Assembly: GCA_963836015.1 (NCBI GenBank)
Contig: CAWIIF010000004.1
Span: 248,001 to 312,000, forward strand
DNA: 64,000 nucleotides
DNA from: CAWCDJ01 sp963836015
GTDB taxonomy: Bacteria; Acidobacteriota; Terriglobia; Bryobacterales; Bryobacteraceae
Direction: 5' to 3'
A program made the translations under genes and the position numbers. Shown in pieces: positions 61,264-64,000 of the stretch (its first letter is position 1; every line of letters starts with the position of its first letter). The notes beneath the pieces are model-generated. The model was not told the DNA's origin. It was given only the letters and a program-made list of their open reading frames with translations, and searched no databases.

Positions 61264-63126
61264 CTACCGAGCCGTTCGCACGCCGACCTTCAGGCACGAC
61301 GCGTCGCCCGCCGAGCGGTATACGCGCTCCGTCGCCTTCACGAAGTCGGCGGCCTTCGCGTTGTAGATGTCCTCGAACTTTTGCGGATTGCGGTCCGCCA
61401 GCGGGAACCAGGAGCTCTGGATCTGGATCATGATGCGGTGGCCCTTGCGGAATGCGTGGTCGATGTCGGGCATTGTGTATTCCACCTTCTCCACCTTGCC
61501 CGGCGTGAACGGTTCGGGCCTCGAGTAGCTGTTGCGGAACTTGCCGCGGAAGATTTCGCCCCGAATCAACTGTTGATAGCCTCCCATGTGCACTCCGGCC
61601 GGGTTCGGATTGGGATCCGGGTAGTCCTCCGGATAGACGTCGATCAATTTCACGACCCAGTCGGAATCGGTCCCCGAGGTGGATACGAACAGCGACGGAG
61701 TGAGCGGTCCGGCGAAGACCACATCCTCAGTCAACTCGGCGGTCTGATAGGTCAGAACGTCGGTCCTGGTGGACGCAAAGCGCTGGTCCTCCACCATGTG
61801 TTCCCGGGTCATGCCGGGCGCCTGCCCGTTGATGTACGGCACGGGTTTGGCCGGGTCGCTGATGTACTCGTCGTAGACCGCGGCGGCCTCCGTCGGATGG
61901 TCGAAGCTCAGCAAGCCGCCGGCGTGCAGATAGAGGCTCTTCGCCTGCACGTCCTTGGGCGGCCAGGCGTCCTCCCTCCGCCACTGGTTGGTGCCGGTTT
62001 CGAATACGAAGGCCTCCGGCAGCTTTGGATCGCCCTGCCCCTTTCAGCCAGTAGTTGAAGAAGGGAAATTCGATCTCGTCGCGGTAGAACTCGGCCGTCT
62101 TCGACCCGAACCGCACATTGCCGAGCCCGTCGCCGTCGCTGCGCGACCATCCGCCGTGGAACCATGGTCCCATGACCAGCGTGTTGTTCGCGCCCGGGCT
62201 GTTCTTCTCGATCTCCTTGTACGTATTCAGTGCGCCGAAGAGGTCTTCGGCGTCGAACCATCCGCCCACCGTCATGACTGCCGGCTTGATGTTCTTCAGG
62301 TGGCGGCGCAAATCGCGCGCCTGCCAGAACTCGTCATACGTGCCGTGCTTCATAATCTCGGTCCAGAACGGTACATCGTTCTTGAAGTGCTTCTCGTTGA
62401 CATTGCGAGAGCGGGCCCAGCGAAAGGAAGAAGCTGTAGGCATCCTCGCGTCGCCGCGGCATTCGGCTGGGGAGCGGCCGCCGGCGGCAGCACCGGCTCA
62501 GGGCGCGGATGCCCGAAGCCGCTGAAAAAGCGGTAGGCGTGCGGAAGGTAAAGCACTCCGTTGTGATGGAAGTCGTCGCCCACGAACCAGTCGGCGATGG
62601 GCGCTTGCGGCGAGGCCGCTTTCAGCGCCGGGTGGGCGTCGATGATCCCCGCGGCGGTGTAGAACCCCGGGTACGAGATCCCCCACATCCCCACCTTGCC
62701 GTTGTTCGGGACGTTGTGGATCAGCCACTCGATCGTGTCGTAGGTGTCGGAGCTCTCGTCCACATCCTGGGGCCCGCGTTTGTGATCGATCTGCGGCCGC
62801 ATGTCCATGAAATCGCCCTCGGACATGTACCGCCCGCGCACGTCCTGGTAGACGAAGACGAAGTTCTCGCGCGCGAACTTCTCCGACGGCCCGAGGCTCG
62901 CCTTGTAATTGTCCACCCCGTACGGCCCCACGTTGTACGGCGTGCGGTCGAGCATGATGGGGAATTTCTGCGAGGCGTCCTTCGGGACGTAGACGGCCGT
63001 GAACAGGCGCTTTCCGTCCCGCATCGGAATCCGGTATTCGTACTTGGTGTAGTGAGCCTTGATATAGTCCAGGCCCTGCGCAAAGCACGCGCAGGCGAGA
63101 AGCGGCAGAATCAGCAGACGTTTCAT
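61264..63126 (-). pseudogene. CocE/NonD-type hydrolase with three frameshifts
   Basis: A 619-residue secreted hydrolase appears if three single bases are removed (near 62444, 62405 and in the CCCC at 62038-62041). Signal peptide KRLLILPLLACACFAQG; catalytic serine in WGISYPGFYTAAG; DVRGRYMSEGDF and KPAVMTVGGWFDAEDLFGAL are family phrases; the C-terminal part (KGHRIMIQIQSSWFPLADRN) is the X-Pro dipeptidyl-peptidase-type domain. The 13 codons between the first two breaks encode DAYSFFLSLGPLS, as expected for the family. Such enzymes hydrolyse esters or acyl peptides. Either decayed or affected by sequence error. Confidence 0.82.
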
Positions 63127-63315
63127 AAGGAACTATCCAGCGTACACTGCATCGCCCGGCCAATGGAATGCACCGCAAAGCGCGGACTGGCATGGACTGG
63201 CACGACTTTCGCTGCACTTGCGAAACTCGTGCCTGTACCCGGTTTGCCCTTTGCGCAAGCCGCGCCCCTACCCTTTTTGATCGATCTCGTCTTGAAGCAC
63301 GTCCCCAGCGTTCGA

Positions 63316-64000
63316 TCACCTGCTCACTTGGATGGTCATAGACTCAAGGGAGCCAATTCCGTATATCTTGACGCGCCACAGCTTGCCGGCGCTGAGAAAC
63401 GAGCCGTGGCCGTTGCCGTCGGAGAAGACAATGACTGAGTCCTGATCCTTTATGCGATCCGTGGCGGCCAGTCGAAAGTTGATCAGTTTCACGGGTATCC
63501 CGTTGGCATTAGGCCCCACGCAGACGATCGAGTGCAGATAAGGTCCGCCCGGCCAATTTGCGGGCAGATGGAATACCTTCTCCTCGCAAGTCAAGCTCGC
63601 ATAGGTCGGATGCGGATAACTGTAACGCGCCGTCACCTTGAGGTCGCCTAGCGTTGCATTGCATCCTTCGATGCAAGGGTTCTGAGCCGCCTGGAACCGC
63701 GGATCCTCCCCGGAACCAAGGCCCCCTCTCGAGGGTGGAGGCGCTCCGGGCTGTGCGGCAATGCCCAGGGGCTCGGCCGGCGAGTTTGAGCGCGTCGCTT
63801 TAGGCACAAGGATGGCCGTGTAGGTCCCGCTGATTTCTCCTGAAACTTCACCGGGCCGGCCCGCGCCGTCAGAGGACGTCCGTCCGGCTTTGCGGCCTTC
63901 GAGAACACTGCCGGACAACTCCGCAACCCCTCGGACCGTGCCGGATTGAGTTTGACCTCCCTGAGATCCGGCGCCTTGCGTGAAGGTGAGCGTCAACGAC
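63316..64000 (-). CDS. Unrecognised gene, 5' end beyond the window (partial)
   Basis: A reading frame of 228 codons that is open to the right edge, so the start lies outside. The visible part has a Gly/Ser/Thr-rich first half (SGEISGTYTAILVPKA), four cysteines in pairs (NPCIEGCN; LTCEEKVF; IVCVGPN) and beta-strand-like stretches toward the end (KLWRVKIYGIGSLESMTIQV). It looks like an extracellular beta-rich protein. I cannot assign a family. Confidence 0.6.
   Translation of the reverse strand, partial: SLTLTFTQGAGSQGGQTQSGTVRGVAELSGSVLEGRKAGRTSSDGAGRPGEVSGEISGTYTAILVPKATRSNSPAEPLGIAAQPGAPPPSRGGLGSGEDPRFQAAQNPCIEGCNATLGDLKVTARYSYPHPTYASLTCEEKVFHLPANWPGGPYLHSIVCVGPNANGIPVKLINFRLAATDRIKDQDSVIVFSDGNGHGSFLSAGKLWRVKIYGIGSLESMTIQVSR

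Noticed and set aside
63198..63215. Second sigma54-like site (TGGCAC-N5-TCGCT)
   Set aside because: GG and GC are correctly spaced but the -12 element is TCGC instead of TTGC, and no gene or terminator follows on the plus strand before a convergent gene end.

Overview
This is high-GC chromosomal DNA that almost certainly comes from an acidobacterium of the Solibacter/Bryobacter type. The family content points there: four giant 'acidobacterial duplicated orphan permeases' (ADOP), one with its acidobacterial PadR partner; two Oar-like carboxypeptidase-regulatory/TonB receptors of 1160-1230 aa; an S53 peptidase ending in the Solibacter C-terminal domain; a CRTAC1/ASPIC protein; a BNR/VPS10-like repeat protein; and Tat-exported Gfo/Idh/MocA oxidoreductases. 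I see no rRNA, tRNA, CRISPR array, insertion sequence or prophage.

Layout. 0.1-2.4 kb: secreted oxidoreductase plus HEAT-repeat protein. 2.4-5.3 kb (minus): MFS transporter, PBP4-type D,D-peptidase and an FmdB zinc ribbon in one operon. 5.3-7.2 kb: a sigma54-type promoter and perfect terminator with no gene between them (candidate small RNA), an alpha/beta hydrolase, a 13-codon minigene whose leader complements the 16S rRNA 3' end, and rpmE (bL31). 7.3-8.7 kb (minus): ECF sigma factor, membrane anti-sigma candidate and Spy-like periplasmic protein. 8.9-12.2 kb: tldD, tldE and a small anchored protein. 12.2-15.2 kb: ADOP and PadR. 15.5-16.5 kb: two small proteins. 16.5-22.1 kb (minus): FAD oxidoreductase, BTAD/AAA/TPR regulator and a membrane protein with HExxxH. 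22.1-26.6 kb (minus): SDR (frameshifted), MDR reductase, ADOP. 26.7-28.7 kb: hybrid histidine kinase. 28.7-30.0 kb: a tightly coupled Cys/His-rich PadR, hotdog thioesterase and His-rich NifX-like trio. 30.2-34.1 kb: stress-type Gly-zipper protein, iron-permease-like protein, ADOP, small membrane protein. 34.2-42.3 kb: BNR-repeat protein (frameshifted), ADOP, CBM9-like protein, Rieske oxygenase, cupin. 42.3-57.1 kb: acyltransferase-like membrane protein, two Oar-like receptors with recognisable promoters, TPR protein (frameshifted), CRTAC1 protein, S53 peptidase. 57.2-64.0 kb: DSD1-type PLP enzyme, recombinase-domain protein, second Gfo/Idh protein, AsnA, CocE/NonD hydrolase (three frameshifts) and the end of an unrecognised gene.

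Much of the content concerns the cell envelope and secreted polymers: uptake receptors with TPR/CRTAC1 partners, secreted peptidase and oxidoreductases, orphan permeases and envelope-stress regulation. The most unusual signals are non-coding: the sigma54-to-terminator unit at 5388-5518, the 16S-complementary minigene leader at 6713-6776, a family of GGCC-TCCY-GGCC hairpin repeats, and a palindrome over the -10 of the first receptor gene. Six single-base insertions break four genes, and a 15-base stretch equals an Illumina adapter stem, so sequence quality should be considered before calling pseudogenes.
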